Assembly: GCF_000720425.1 (NCBI RefSeq)
Contig: NZ_JOAJ01000006.1
Span: 62,001-126,000, forward strand
Direction: 5' to 3'
Origin: Nocardia rhamnosiphila NBRC 108938
GTDB lineage: Bacteria; Actinomycetota; Actinomycetes; Mycobacteriales; Mycobacteriaceae
DNA length: 64,000 nt
In this document: positions 34,035 through 42,839 of the stretch, piece after piece
How positions within the stretch are numbered: the stretch's first letter is position 1
How the letters are laid out: every line of letters starts with the position of its first letter
Program-made: the position numbers and the translations under genes
Notes under the pieces: generated by a model
What the model was told of the DNA's origin: nothing
The model's database searches: none
The model's input: only the letters and a program-made list of their open reading frames with translations

Positions 34035-34922
34035 GTGACCGATCGCAGCACCGCCACCGAACCCGCGCCCGCCGGCGGCGTCGGCCCGGACGTGTCCACC
34101 CGCCGGCCGATCCGGTCGTGGTTGCGGTTCACCGGTTCGGTGGGCCCGCTCGGTATCGCCACCGCGATGCTGTGGCTCAGTGTGATCGTGCTGTTGCCGC
34201 TGGCCGCGCTGACCTTCAGCGCGTTCGACGACGGCTGGTCCGGGTTCTGGGGTGCGGTGACCGACCCGCCGGCCCTGGCGTCGCTGCGGGTGACGGTACT
34301 GGTCTCGCTGGCGGTGGCGCTGCTGAACGTCGTGATGGGCACGATGATCGCCTGGGTGCTGGTCCGCGACGATTTCCCGGGCAAGGGCCTGGTGAACGCG
34401 CTCATCGACCTGCCGTTCGCGCTGCCCACGATTGTCGCCAGCATTGTGCTGCTGGCCCTGTACGGACCGCAGAGTCCGGTCGACGTCCATCTCAACGCGA
34501 CCCGGCCGGGCCTGGTGGTGGCACTGGCCTTCGTGACCCTGCCGTTCGTGGTGCGCTCGGTGCAGCCGGTGCTCATCGAGGCCGATCGCGAGGTGGAACA
34601 GGCGGCGTTGTCGCTGGGCGCCGACAACTGGACGACCTTCCGCCGCGTGGTGCTGCCGGCCCTGGCGCCGGCCATCATCAGCGGCGGCGGCCTGGCCTTC
34701 GCACGCGCCATCGGTGAATTCGGTTCGGTGGTGTTGATCGGCGGCAACATCCCCCGTGAGACGCAGGTGGCCTCCCAGTACATCCAGCAGCAGATCGAGA
34801 TCGACCGGCCGGTGAACGCGGCGGCGGTCTCGGTGGCGCTGCTGGTGATCGCGTTCGTCGCGCTGCTGGTGCTGCGGGTGTTCGCCGAGCGGACGGCCCG
34901 TAAGGAACGTGAGGCCCGATGA
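34035..34922 (+). CDS. cysT: Sulfate ABC transporter permease CysT
   Basis: Inner-membrane permease of 295 aa with about six transmembrane helices. It has the binding-protein-dependent transport signature EADREVEQAALSLGADNWTTF (the coupling EAA loop that docks on CysA) and FARAIGEFGSVVLIGGN. A hydrophilic N-terminal tail of about 30 residues precedes helix 1. GTG start at 34035. Its stop overlaps the cysW ATG (ATGA). Confidence 0.95.
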   Translation: MTDRSTATEPAPAGGVGPDVSTRRPIRSWLRFTGSVGPLGIATAMLWLSVIVLLPLAALTFSAFDDGWSGFWGAVTDPPALASLRVTVLVSLAVALLNVVMGTMIAWVLVRDDFPGKGLVNALIDLPFALPTIVASIVLLALYGPQSPVDVHLNATRPGLVVALAFVTLPFVVRSVQPVLIEADREVEQAALSLGADNWTTFRRVVLPALAPAIISGGGLAFARAIGEFGSVVLIGGNIPRETQVASQYIQQQIEIDRPVNAAAVSVALLVIAFVALLVLRVFAERTARKEREAR

Positions 34923-35725
34923 AACTGTCCGCTCCCGGCCGGATCACGCTGCGCGTGCTGGCCCTCGGCTACCTGTTCGTCCTGCTGGTGCTGCCGCTCG
35001 GGATCATCCTGTACCGGGCGTTCGGCCAGGGGATCGGGGCCTTCATCGATCAGATCAGTACGCCCGCCGCCATCTCGGCCTTCAACCTCTCCATGATCAT
35101 CCTGGTGATCGTGGTGCCGGTGAACGTGGTCCTCGGCGTGGTGATCGCCCTGGCGCTGGTACGTGGCGATTTCCCCGGCCGCCGGTTGCTGCAGGGCATC
35201 GTGGACCTGCCCTTCGCGGTCTCGCCGGTGGTGGTCGGCGTGGCGTTGATCATGCTGTGGGGTGTCGACGGCTGGTTCGGTGTGGTCACCGACTGGGGTT
35301 TCCGGGTGATCTTCGCGCTGCCGGGCATGGTGCTGGCGACCATCTTCGTCACCATGCCGTTCGTGGTGCGCGAGGTGGAACCGGTGCTGCACGAGATCGG
35401 CGACGATCAGGAACAGGCGGCTGCGACCCTGGGGGCATCACGCTGGCAGACCTTCTGGCGGATCACCGTCCCCGCCATCCGCTGGGGGCTGACCTACGGC
35501 GTGGTGCTCACCGTGGCCCGCGCGCTGGGGGAGTTCGGCGCGGTCATCATGGTGTCGTCGGGGTTCCCGGGTGTATCGCAGACGCTGACGCTGCTGGTTC
35601 ACGAACGCTATATCAACGATCACAACGATTTCGGCGCGTACTGCGCCGCCACTCTGCTGATGGGACTCGCGCTCGTCACCCTGCTGTTGATGACGCTCCT
35701 GGAACGTAAGCGGAATGCGTCTTGA
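34919..35725 (+). CDS. cysW: Sulfate ABC transporter permease CysW
   Basis: Second permease subunit, 268 aa, six helices. The EAA loop is [21 protein letters not shown] and the following [19 protein letters not shown] is typical of CysW. It forms a heterodimer with CysT. It starts with ATG overlapping the cysT stop by four bases, so expression is coupled. cysA begins 22 bases downstream. Confidence 0.95.
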   Translation: MKLSAPGRITLRVLALGYLFVLLVLPLGIILYRAFGQGIGAFIDQISTPAAISAFNLSMIILVIVVPVNVVLGVVIALALVRGDFPGRRLLQGIVDLPFAVSPVVVGVALIMLWGVDGWFGVVTDWGFRVIFALPGMVLATIFVTMPFVVREVEPVLHEIGDDQEQAAATLGASRWQTFWRITVPAIRWGLTYGVVLTVARALGEFGAVIMVSSGFPGVSQTLTLLVHERYINDHNDFGAYCAATLLMGLALVTLLLMTLLERKRNAS

Positions 35726-35747
35726 TTGTGTATGCCGGAGGCTGCCG

Positions 35748-36743
35748 ATGATCACCGTGACCAATGCGCGCAAGAACTACGGTTCGTTCGCCGCCCTCGA
35801 CGATGTCAGCCTGGATATCCCCTCCGGCGAGCTGACCGCGCTGCTCGGCCCCTCGGGGTCCGGGAAGTCGACCCTGCTGCGGTCGATCGCGGGGCTGGAG
35901 AATCTCGATTCCGGGGTGGTGACCATCGGTGGCCGGGATGTGACCCGGGTACCACCGCAGAAACGCGATATCGGTTTCGTCTTCCAGCACTACGCGGCGT
36001 TCAAGCATATGACCGTCCGCGACAATGTGGCCTTCGGGCTGACCATCCGGAAGCGGCCGAAGCCCGAGATCGCGAAACGGGTCGACGAACTGCTCGGCAT
36101 CGTCGGTCTCGACGGTTTCCAGCACCGGTATCCGGCGCAGCTGTCCGGTGGGCAGCGGCAGCGCATGGCGCTGGCCCGGGCGCTGGCGGTGGACCCGCAG
36201 GTGCTGCTGCTGGACGAGCCGTTCGGCGCGCTCGACGCGAAGGTCCGCGCGGATCTGCGCACCTGGTTACGGCGCCTGCACGAGGAAGTACACGTGACCA
36301 CCGTGCTGGTCACCCACGACCAGGAAGAAGCCCTGGACGTGGCCGACCGGATCGCGGTGATGAACGCCGGCCGGATCGAGCAGGTCGGCAGTCCCGAAGA
36401 TGTTTACGACCGGCCCGCCAGCGAGTTCGTCATGTCGTTCCTGGGTGCGGTGGCGCGCCTCAACGGGCATCTGGTGCGGCCGCACGATATCCGGGTCGGC
36501 CGGGATTCGAATATGGCGCTGGCCGCCTACGAGGGCACCGCGGAATCGGCGGGCGTCACCCGGGCGACGGTCGAGCGGGTGGTGCGGCTCGGGTTCGAGG
36601 TCCGGGTGGAGTTGCGCAACGCCGCTACCGGTGACCTGTTCACCGCCCAGGTCACCCGCGGTGACGCCGAGGCATTGCGTTTGGCGGAGGGGGAGACGGT
36701 CTACGCCCGCGCGACCCGGATCCCGCAGCTGCCGGTGCGGTGA
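35748..36743 (+). CDS. cysA: Sulfate ABC transporter ATP-binding protein CysA
   Basis: ATPase of the sulfate importer, 331 aa. Walker A is GPSGSGKST (residues 34-42), Q-loop FVFQHYAAF, signature [15 protein letters not shown], Walker [13 protein letters not shown], switch His VTHDQEEA. The C-terminal regulatory domain (VRPHDIRVG onwards) is of the CysA/PotA kind. The ATG at 35748 has GGAGG seven bases upstream. An upstream in-frame GTG inside cysW would add 11 unconserved residues. Last gene of the operon. Confidence 0.96.
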   Translation: MITVTNARKNYGSFAALDDVSLDIPSGELTALLGPSGSGKSTLLRSIAGLENLDSGVVTIGGRDVTRVPPQKRDIGFVFQHYAAFKHMTVRDNVAFGLTIRKRPKPEIAKRVDELLGIVGLDGFQHRYPAQLSGGQRQRMALARALAVDPQVLLLDEPFGALDAKVRADLRTWLRRLHEEVHVTTVLVTHDQEEALDVADRIAVMNAGRIEQVGSPEDVYDRPASEFVMSFLGAVARLNGHLVRPHDIRVGRDSNMALAAYEGTAESAGVTRATVERVVRLGFEVRVELRNAATGDLFTAQVTRGDAEALRLAEGETVYARATRIPQLPVR

Positions 36744-37128
36744 TCGCGGGCGGTCGCCTTCGGCGCCCCGGCACGGAGATCCGCCGCGATCAGTCCGCGT
36801 AGGACTCGGCCGGGTAGGTCCCGATGGCCGCCGATCCCGGCAGGCTTCGCGCATCACGTCCGTTCGGTCGCTCCGGGATCGGGGCGGGCCCACCGGCGCC
36901 GTTCATCCGGAGCGGACGCGAGCGGTGTTCGGGCGCCCCCGCGGGCCACGACCTGTATTTCGTACTCCTGGACTGTTCGACCACTGCCCACCCCGCGCTG
37001 AGCTGGAGTGATACTCGCCACGTCCACGATGTGACCCCGCCGCCGCGGGTAGTCGTGTTGACGTACCCCGGCGTAGCTGTAACTATGGGAAACAGTTAAG
37101 CCCGAATCATCGACGAGAGGCAGTGACG
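36744..37128. other. Intergenic region cysA-AurF-like gene
   Basis: 385 bases. No gene is convincing; a 64-codon minus-strand ORF (36790-36984) lacks an RBS and looks random. The right end carries the promoter described at 37058-37098. Confidence 0.6.
37058..37098 (+). promoter_or_regulatory. Promoter and inverted repeat before the AurF-like gene
   Basis: -35 TTGACG (37058-37063), a 16- to 17-bp spacer and -10 TAACTA/AACTAT (37080-37086). The -10 is one arm of TAACT-N9-AGTTA (37080-37098), which could be an operator covering the start site. The RBS GAGAGG precedes ATG 37129. Confidence 0.6.
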
Positions 37129-38142
37129 ATGACGTCTTCAGCCACCACGGTCTCCGACGACCAACTGGTCGCGCAGGCTCAGGAATACGCGGAGAAGCTG
37201 TTGCTGCTGTCGGAGGGTTCGGTCAACCGGAACTTCGATCCGTTCACCGATATCGACTGGGACAATCCCGACTTCGCCGCCGATGCCCGGCCGGAGCGCT
37301 GGATCCTGCCGGTCTCGGGGGACACGGTCGGCCGCCATCCCTGGTATCAGGCGCTGCCGTACGAGAAGAAGATCGCGCTCGGCAAGTACCGCCAGGCCAA
37401 TGTCGCCAAAGTGGGCCTGCAGTTCGAGGCCATCCTGATCAGCGGCATGATGCAGCACATCTTCGGCCTGCCCAACGGTGACCCGGAGTTCCGCTACTGC
37501 TCCCACGAGATGATCGAGGAGCACAACCACACCCTGATGTTCCAGGAGATGGTGAACCGGATCGGGGTCGACGTCCCGGGTATGGGCCCGCTGGTCCGTC
37601 AGATCCGGCATATCGCCGTGCCGGTGGCGGTGGCCTTCCCGAACCTCTTCTTCATGGCCGTTCTCGGTGGTGAGGAGCCGATCGATCACATCCAGAAGGA
37701 AGTCCTGCGCTCCGGCGAGGAAGTGCATCCGATCATGCGCGGTGTAATGGCCATCCATGTCGCCGAAGAAGCGCGGCACATCTCCTTCGCGCACGAATTC
37801 CTCAAGAAGCACGTACCGGAGTCCTCGGCCCGGAACAAGTTCGTGCTGTCGCTGGCCATGCCGATCGTCATGTGGATCCTCGGCCGCGCCATCGTGACGC
37901 CGCCCAAGGCGTTCTTCGACGAGTTCGATATTCCGGAGAGCGTGCGTAAGGAACTGTTCTACGGCTCCGCCGACGCCAAGCAGACCTTCAGCGACTACTT
38001 CGGCGACGTGCGCGCCCTGGCCAAGGAGATCGGCCTGATGAACCCGGTCGCCAAGCGGGTGTGGAAGGCGCTGGGGATCGACGGCCACACCACCCGGTAC
38101 CGCTCCGAGCCGCTGCGCGCGGTCTCCGGCAAAGCGGCCTGA
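37129..38142 (+). CDS. AurF-like diiron oxygenase
   Basis: A 337-aa helical protein of the AurF/CmlI N-oxygenase group, non-heme diiron enzymes that oxidise aromatic amines or related substrates. Iron-ligand motifs are visible: QFEAILISGMMQH, CSHEMIEEHNHTLMFQEM, and the late HVAEEARHISFAHEF with the EEARH cluster. ATG at 37129 follows GAGAGG nine bases upstream; a GTG two codons earlier sits too close to the RBS. fprB begins 17 bases after the stop, giving an oxygenase/electron-donor pair also found in mycobacteria (Rv0885-Rv0886). Substrate unknown. Confidence 0.85.
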   Translation: MTSSATTVSDDQLVAQAQEYAEKLLLLSEGSVNRNFDPFTDIDWDNPDFAADARPERWILPVSGDTVGRHPWYQALPYEKKIALGKYRQANVAKVGLQFEAILISGMMQHIFGLPNGDPEFRYCSHEMIEEHNHTLMFQEMVNRIGVDVPGMGPLVRQIRHIAVPVAVAFPNLFFMAVLGGEEPIDHIQKEVLRSGEEVHPIMRGVMAIHVAEEARHISFAHEFLKKHVPESSARNKFVLSLAMPIVMWILGRAIVTPPKAFFDEFDIPESVRKELFYGSADAKQTFSDYFGDVRALAKEIGLMNPVAKRVWKALGIDGHTTRYRSEPLRAVSGKAA

Positions 38143-38159
38143 GCGGCGGTAGTACCTCC

Positions 38160-39752
38160 ATGCCCTACGTCGTCACCCAGTCGTGCTGTAGCGACGCGTC
38201 CTGCGTCTACGCCTGTCCGGTCAACTGCATCCATCCGACCCCGGACGAGCCGGATTTCCGGACGGCGGACATGCTCTATGTCGATCCGGCGGCCTGCGTG
38301 GACTGCGGCGCCTGTGCCTCGGCGTGCCCCGTGGACGCGATCACCTCCTCGAAGAAACTGACCGCCGAGCAGCAGCCGTTCATCGAGATCAACGCCGACT
38401 TCTACCGGCAGGCACGCCCGCGCCCGCTGCTGGCACCACCGGTGCCGGCAGCGGCGATCGATACCGCCGGGCGCGGGCCGCTGCGGGTGGCCGTGGTCGG
38501 CTCGGGACCCTCGGCCATGTACGCGGCCGATGAACTGCTCACCCAACCCGAAGTGCGGGTAACGGTGTTCGACCGGCTGCCGGTGCCGTACGGGCTGGCC
38601 CGATACGGTGTGGCCCCGGACCATACGAAGACCCGGCAGGTGGCCGACCTCTTCGATGTGATGTCGGAGCAGCCGGGCTTCGGGTCCTACTTCGATGTCG
38701 AGGTGGGCAAGCACATCTCGCACGAGGAACTGCTCGCCTACCATCACGCGGTCGTCTACGCGGTCGGCGCGTCGACCGACCGCAAACTCGGCATCCCGGG
38801 CGAAGGTCTGGCCGGGAATGTCTCCGCCACCGATTTCGTGGCCTGGTACAACGGTCACCCCGACCATCTGCATCACGATTTCGATCTCTCCCGGGGCCGG
38901 GTCGTCATCGTCGGCAACGGCAATGTCGCGCTCGATGTGGCGCGCATCCTGACCAGCGATCCCGAAGCGCTGGCCGGGACCGAGATCTCGCCGGTCGCGC
39001 TCGAGGCGCTGCGGCGCAGCAGCGTGGAAGAGGTCGTGGTGCTGGGCCGGCGCGGCCCTGCCGAATCGGCGTTCACCGTTCCGGAGTTCGTCGGGTTGCT
39101 GGGCGCGGAGGTGGATATCGTGGTGGACGGCGAACTGCCTCCGCCCACGGAGGGCCTGCCCTATCAGGTCGAGCGCAAACTGGATCTGCTGCGCCGGGCC
39201 GCCGAGCGGCCGTCCGGCGGGCGGCGGCGCATCGTCTTCCGCTATCAGAGCGCGCCGAGCCGCATCCTCGGTCCCGATGCCGTCACCGGGATCGAGGTGG
39301 ATCGCACCGATCCGGTGATCGGCGACGACGGCCGGGTACGCGCGGTGCCCACCGGCGATCTCGATCTCCTGGAGACCGGTCTCGTGCTCACTTCGGTGGG
39401 CTACCGGGGAGTGCCCACGCCGGGCCTGCCCTTCGACGAACAGCGTGGGGTCATCCCGAACCAGGCCGGACGGGTGCTGGAGGCGCCGGACGGGGCGGTG
39501 TTCCCGGGCACCTATGTCACCGGCTGGATCAAGCGCGGGCCCACGGGCTTCATCGGTACCAACAAGTCCTGTGCACAGGAGACGGTCCAGCAGCTGGCCG
39601 ACGATTTCAATGCGGGCCGCCTCTCCGAACCCGCGGGCAGCGCGGAGGCCTTCGACGGCCTGTTGCGCGGGCGCCGGCCGCAGGCGCGGCCGGGCGGAGC
39701 GGTACTGCGCGCCGGCCAACCGGCACGCGGCCGCCTCTTCGATCGTCGCTGA
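38160..39752 (+). CDS. fprB: Ferredoxin-fused ferredoxin/adrenodoxin-type NADPH reductase
   Basis: A 530-aa fusion. Residues 1-75 are a bacterial ferredoxin with two cluster motifs, Cys9/10/15/19 with CP, and C46-x2-C-x2-C-x3-CP (CVDCGACASACP). Residues about 100-525 form an adrenodoxin-reductase-type flavoprotein with FAD motif VAVVGSGPSAMYAADELL and NADP motif VVIVGNGNVALDVARIL. It matches M. tuberculosis FprB in domain order and neighbour. It likely passes electrons from NADPH to the diiron enzyme upstream. ATG at 38160, 17 bases after that gene. Confidence 0.93.
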   Translation: MPYVVTQSCCSDASCVYACPVNCIHPTPDEPDFRTADMLYVDPAACVDCGACASACPVDAITSSKKLTAEQQPFIEINADFYRQARPRPLLAPPVPAAAIDTAGRGPLRVAVVGSGPSAMYAADELLTQPEVRVTVFDRLPVPYGLARYGVAPDHTKTRQVADLFDVMSEQPGFGSYFDVEVGKHISHEELLAYHHAVVYAVGASTDRKLGIPGEGLAGNVSATDFVAWYNGHPDHLHHDFDLSRGRVVIVGNGNVALDVARILTSDPEALAGTEISPVALEALRRSSVEEVVVLGRRGPAESAFTVPEFVGLLGAEVDIVVDGELPPPTEGLPYQVERKLDLLRRAAERPSGGRRRIVFRYQSAPSRILGPDAVTGIEVDRTDPVIGDDGRVRAVPTGDLDLLETGLVLTSVGYRGVPTPGLPFDEQRGVIPNQAGRVLEAPDGAVFPGTYVTGWIKRGPTGFIGTNKSCAQETVQQLADDFNAGRLSEPAGSAEAFDGLLRGRRPQARPGGAVLRAGQPARGRLFDRR

Positions 39753-39780
39753 ACCCGCTGCGCGGCGGACCACGCCACCC

Positions 39781-40491
39781 TTATCGTGGTCCGCCGCGGA
39801 GTCGCTCGTGCACCAGCTCCAGCGCCGCGCGCACGACCACCCGGTCCTTTTCCTTCTCGTCCTCGGTGAGCCGGTCGTAGGGCAACTTCTGATCGGCCGG
39901 CGCGTGCTCGTGATTTCGTTCCAGCCAGGCAATATGAACGTATTCGGCGGCGGTCTCCATGAACTCGGGGGTGCCGAGGTCGCGACCGGCGAGGTGACCG
40001 TCGAGGACGATATCGGTGGCTACCTTCGCCGACTCGTAGTTTTCCCGCCGGTAGTCGAAGGGCAGGTCGTGATAGGCGGTTCCGACGAGGTACACCTCAT
40101 CGGTGCCGTGTTCGGCGATCCACTCCAGATCGTGTTCGACCGTCTTGGGCGGTCGATCGGCGCCCCCCTCTTCGCGTAATCGCTCCGCGCGCCATTTCTC
40201 GTGTAGGCGCGCGGCCAATTCGTCGTACAACTCGTAGGCGTGACGCTTCAGGTCGTGTACCGACGGCCGAGCGTCCGGCGATCCCTCGAGATCGGCGTCT
40301 CCGCGGCGACTGCCGGACTCGGTGCCCGGCTCCGCGATCGCCGCGCGACCGGCGCCGGGTATCCTGTCGCTCGCCGCGCGTGCCGTATCGCAGGCCTTGC
40401 GCGTGGGCCCCTCGAATATGTGGGCGATTCCTCGCGTGATGCCTTTCAACTTCTCGAGCAGTTCTTCGAGCCGGTACGGCCGATCGACCAC
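39781..40491 (-). CDS. RyR-domain protein
   Basis: A 236-aa hydrophilic protein. The C-terminal 55 residues (ETAAEYVHIAWLERNHEH, then KLPYDRLTEDEKEKDRVVV) match the RyR repeat first seen in ryanodine receptors and found sporadically in bacteria and phages. A similar helical segment (AYELYDELAARLHEKWRAE) lies earlier. The GTG at 40491 is chosen because AGGAGAGG is six bases upstream; a longer GTG start at 40524 lacks an RBS. Bacterial RyR domains have been proposed to sense nucleotide-derived ligands, but this is unproven. It stands alone after fprB on the opposite strand. Confidence 0.65.
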   Translation of the reverse strand: MVDRPYRLEELLEKLKGITRGIAHIFEGPTRKACDTARAASDRIPGAGRAAIAEPGTESGSRRGDADLEGSPDARPSVHDLKRHAYELYDELAARLHEKWRAERLREEGGADRPPKTVEHDLEWIAEHGTDEVYLVGTAYHDLPFDYRRENYESAKVATDIVLDGHLAGRDLGTPEFMETAAEYVHIAWLERNHEHAPADQKLPYDRLTEDEKEKDRVVVRAALELVHERLRGGPR

Positions 40492-40765
40492 GAAGGTCCT
40501 CTCCTGACGATTCCCGACGACCACCGACCACAGCGGTCATCGGGAACATACCGGTCCGGAGCCGGGATTCCACGAGCGGGAAGACGTGTAGCGCATCACG
40601 AAACACCTTGTCGCACAGCCTGTTCGGACGCGTTCGGGAAGACCGCGCCGCCGCGCGGATACTACTTCTCCTGTGCCGCGGGATCCAGCGCGTGCGCCGT
40701 CGGCAGGTGGTTGCGGAGTAGTCTTCCCGCCGCCGGTGCCGCACGGCGTCCGGATTCGGGCGGGG

Positions 40766-41614
40766 TCAGCGGAAGTCGTGCGCGTGGTCCGTCGCCCAAT
40801 CCGCGAAAGTGCGCCCGGGGCGGCCGGTGACCTCCTCGATGAAGGTCGATACCGCTGGCGGCGCTTCTGTTCCCGCCAGCCATCCGGCCAGGACGGCCTC
40901 GACGCCGATCGCGGGCATGGTCTCGCTCAGTTCCGCGCGGGCCCGGTCGGCGGAGACCACCTCGACGGCGATCTCCTGGCCGATGGCCGCACCGATGCGC
41001 TGGACCTGCTGCCGCAGGGTCAGCGCCTCGGGCCCCCACACCGAATAGGCGCGGCGCCGATGACCCGGCTCGGTCAATGCGGTCACCGCCAGTGCCGCCA
41101 TATCGCGCTCGTGGACGGGCGCCGTCCGCGCTTCGGGATACGGCATCCGGACCCTGCCCTCTTCGCGAATCGACCGCTGCCACCACCACAGTGCGTTCGT
41201 GGCGAACATGCCCGGCCGGATGAACGTCCACGCCAGATCCGACTTCTCCAGGGCGGCTTCGACAATGCGGTGGGCTCGGGCGATCGGGTTCTGGTCGGCC
41301 TCGCTCTGCAGGACGGCCCCGGACGACAGCAAAACCACGTGCCGGACCCCGGCGGTCTCGGCCGCCGCCACGAATTCTTCGATTCCGTCCGGTATCGCAT
41401 AGAGGAATACGCGTTCCGCGCCTTCGAGTGCGGCGGGCAGTGTTTCGGAGTGCTCCAGATCGGCCGCCACGACCTGTGCGCCCGGTGGGAAGCCCGCCGG
41501 GTCGGGTGCCCGGCCGGTCAGGCGGACCGGTCCGTGCTGCGCTACGAGTGCCGCCGCGACGTGGCGGCCGACATTTCCCCTGGCCCCGAAAACGACTGAT
41601 GCTGTCGCAGACAC
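40766..41614 (-). CDS. NmrA-like NAD(P)-binding protein
   Basis: An atypical SDR of the NmrA/HSCARG type, 282 aa. The glycine motif is FGARGNVGRHVAAAL, followed by an NmrA-like interior (VVLLSSGAVL, LDWTFIRPGMFATNAL-type motif, YSVWGPEALTLRQQV). Such proteins act as redox sensors or quinone reductases. The start is unclear. GTG at 41614 gives normal family length but has no Shine-Dalgarno, and the upstream DNA is the coding sequence of a truncated HxlR regulator on the other strand. The native 5' region seems to have been lost. Confidence 0.78.
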   Translation of the reverse strand: MSATASVVFGARGNVGRHVAAALVAQHGPVRLTGRAPDPAGFPPGAQVVAADLEHSETLPAALEGAERVFLYAIPDGIEEFVAAAETAGVRHVVLLSSGAVLQSEADQNPIARAHRIVEAALEKSDLAWTFIRPGMFATNALWWWQRSIREEGRVRMPYPEARTAPVHERDMAALAVTALTEPGHRRRAYSVWGPEALTLRQQVQRIGAAIGQEIAVEVVSADRARAELSETMPAIGVEAVLAGWLAGTEAPPAVSTFIEEVTGRPGRTFADWATDHAHDFR

Positions 41615-41802
41615 TGCGCACACTCGTGCGGGACGGGCTTGTCGCACGCACCGTCGAACCCGTCACGCCGCCGCGCGTCAGCTACGAGCTCACCGACCTC
41701 GGCCGTGGTCTCACCGTGCCGATGCAACAATTCCTGGACTGGATCCGCCTGCACACGGTCGATGTCGTGGCCGCCCAGCGCCGCCACGACCGGAGGAGCT
41801 GA
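41590..41802 (+). pseudogene. HxlR-family regulator remnant (C-terminal half only)
   Basis: The frame from about 41590 encodes MLSQTLRTLVRDGLVARTVE, then PPRVSYELTDLGRGL and FLDWIRLH, the recognition helix, wing and C-terminal helix of an HxlR winged-helix regulator. The first half, including the CPV start region, is missing. Upstream the same frame reads unrelated sequence antisense to the NmrA-like gene. HxlR and NmrA genes are often divergent neighbours, so a deletion probably joined the two, overlapping their ends by about 25 bases. Confidence 0.7.
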
Positions 41803-41873
41803 CGGCACGGCGGTTCACCGCAGCGCTCGGCGCGACGCCATATTCTCATCACCGGTACCGCGCGTGGCGCCGG

Positions 41874-42839
41874 TCAGCTCACTCGGCTCACGCGGGCCGG
41901 GGCGAACCGTTTGGTGTACGCGGTGATCGGCGCGGTCTCGACCCGCTCGACTCCGGGTAGCCTCCCGATCCGCTCGCTCAGATAGCTGTACATGGTGTCG
42001 GCATCGCGGCTGAGTGTGACGGCGAGCAGATTGTGCCTGCCGGTGATCGCGCCGAGGTAGGCCGTTTCGGTGTCCGCGGCCAGGCTCGCGGCGACTGCGT
42101 TCAGTTGCGACGGGGTGACCGAAAGCCAGAGCAGGCACTGTGCGGAGAAGCCGAACAGCGCGGGCTCCACTTCGACGTCGAACAGCAGTATCCCGGCGGC
42201 TCGTAGTTCCGTCACTCGCCGCCGCACCGCGGATTCCGACCAGTCGACGTGCCGCGCCAGGTCCGCGTAGGCCGTCCGCCCGTCGCCGGACAGGGTGCGG
42301 AAGAGCCTGCGGTCCAGATCGGTGAGCCGAACCGGATCGGGGGCCGCGGTATCGGCCGGGTATATCCCGGCGAGCTGCCGCTCGGTGAGCGCGGACATAC
42401 GGCCGCGCCAGCGGCGGTCCATCAGATGGCGTAGCAGGCGCTGGGCGGTCACCTCGACGATGCCGGGATGCGCGCTGAGCATTGCCAGCGGTGCCGCACC
42501 GTCGCCGGGAACCCGGAACAGGCAGGCGATCTCGGTGCCGCCGGATAGTTCGGTGACCCAGGCGGTGTCGTGGCGGCCGGACAGCGCTCGCGCCACGCCG
42601 GCGGCGGCCCGGGGGTGGACCCGCAGGCGCACCAGCCACTGGGTGTCCGCGGCGAGATGGCTGTGCGGTACGGCGCTGACGCGGAGGGCGCCGGCGGCCC
42701 GGAGCCGGCCGAAACGGCGGGCGACGGTTCGGTCCGAGACATCCAGAACAGCGGCGATCCTGCTGAACGGCACGCGCCCATCGATCTGCAGGGCGTGCAG
42801 CATGCACTGGTCGAGCGTGTCCAGCATGACCGATTCCAC
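41874..42839 (-). CDS. Lrp/AsnC-type regulator with duplicated module
   Basis: A 321-aa protein made of two Lrp/AsnC units. Each has a winged helix-turn-helix (LDTLDQCMLHALQIDGRVPF, SRIAAVLDVSDRTVARR; then LTDLDRRLFRTLSGDGRTAY, ADLARHVDWSESAVRRR) followed by an AsnC ligand-binding domain. Ordinary Lrp proteins have one unit of about 150 aa, so this is the fused-pair class seen in actinobacteria. GTG at 42839 lies six bases after a -10 TATCCT, a leaderless start; ATG four codons later is the alternative. Target unknown. Confidence 0.88.
   Translation of the reverse strand: MESVMLDTLDQCMLHALQIDGRVPFSRIAAVLDVSDRTVARRFGRLRAAGALRVSAVPHSHLAADTQWLVRLRVHPRAAAGVARALSGRHDTAWVTELSGGTEIACLFRVPGDGAAPLAMLSAHPGIVEVTAQRLLRHLMDRRWRGRMSALTERQLAGIYPADTAAPDPVRLTDLDRRLFRTLSGDGRTAYADLARHVDWSESAVRRRVTELRAAGILLFDVEVEPALFGFSAQCLLWLSVTPSQLNAVAASLAADTETAYLGAITGRHNLLAVTLSRDADTMYSYLSERIGRLPGVERVETAPITAYTKRFAPARVSRVS

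Noticed and set aside
36790..36984. 64-codon minus-strand ORF between cysA and the AurF-like gene
   Set aside because: No RBS or -10 box at the start, composition of random GC-rich DNA.
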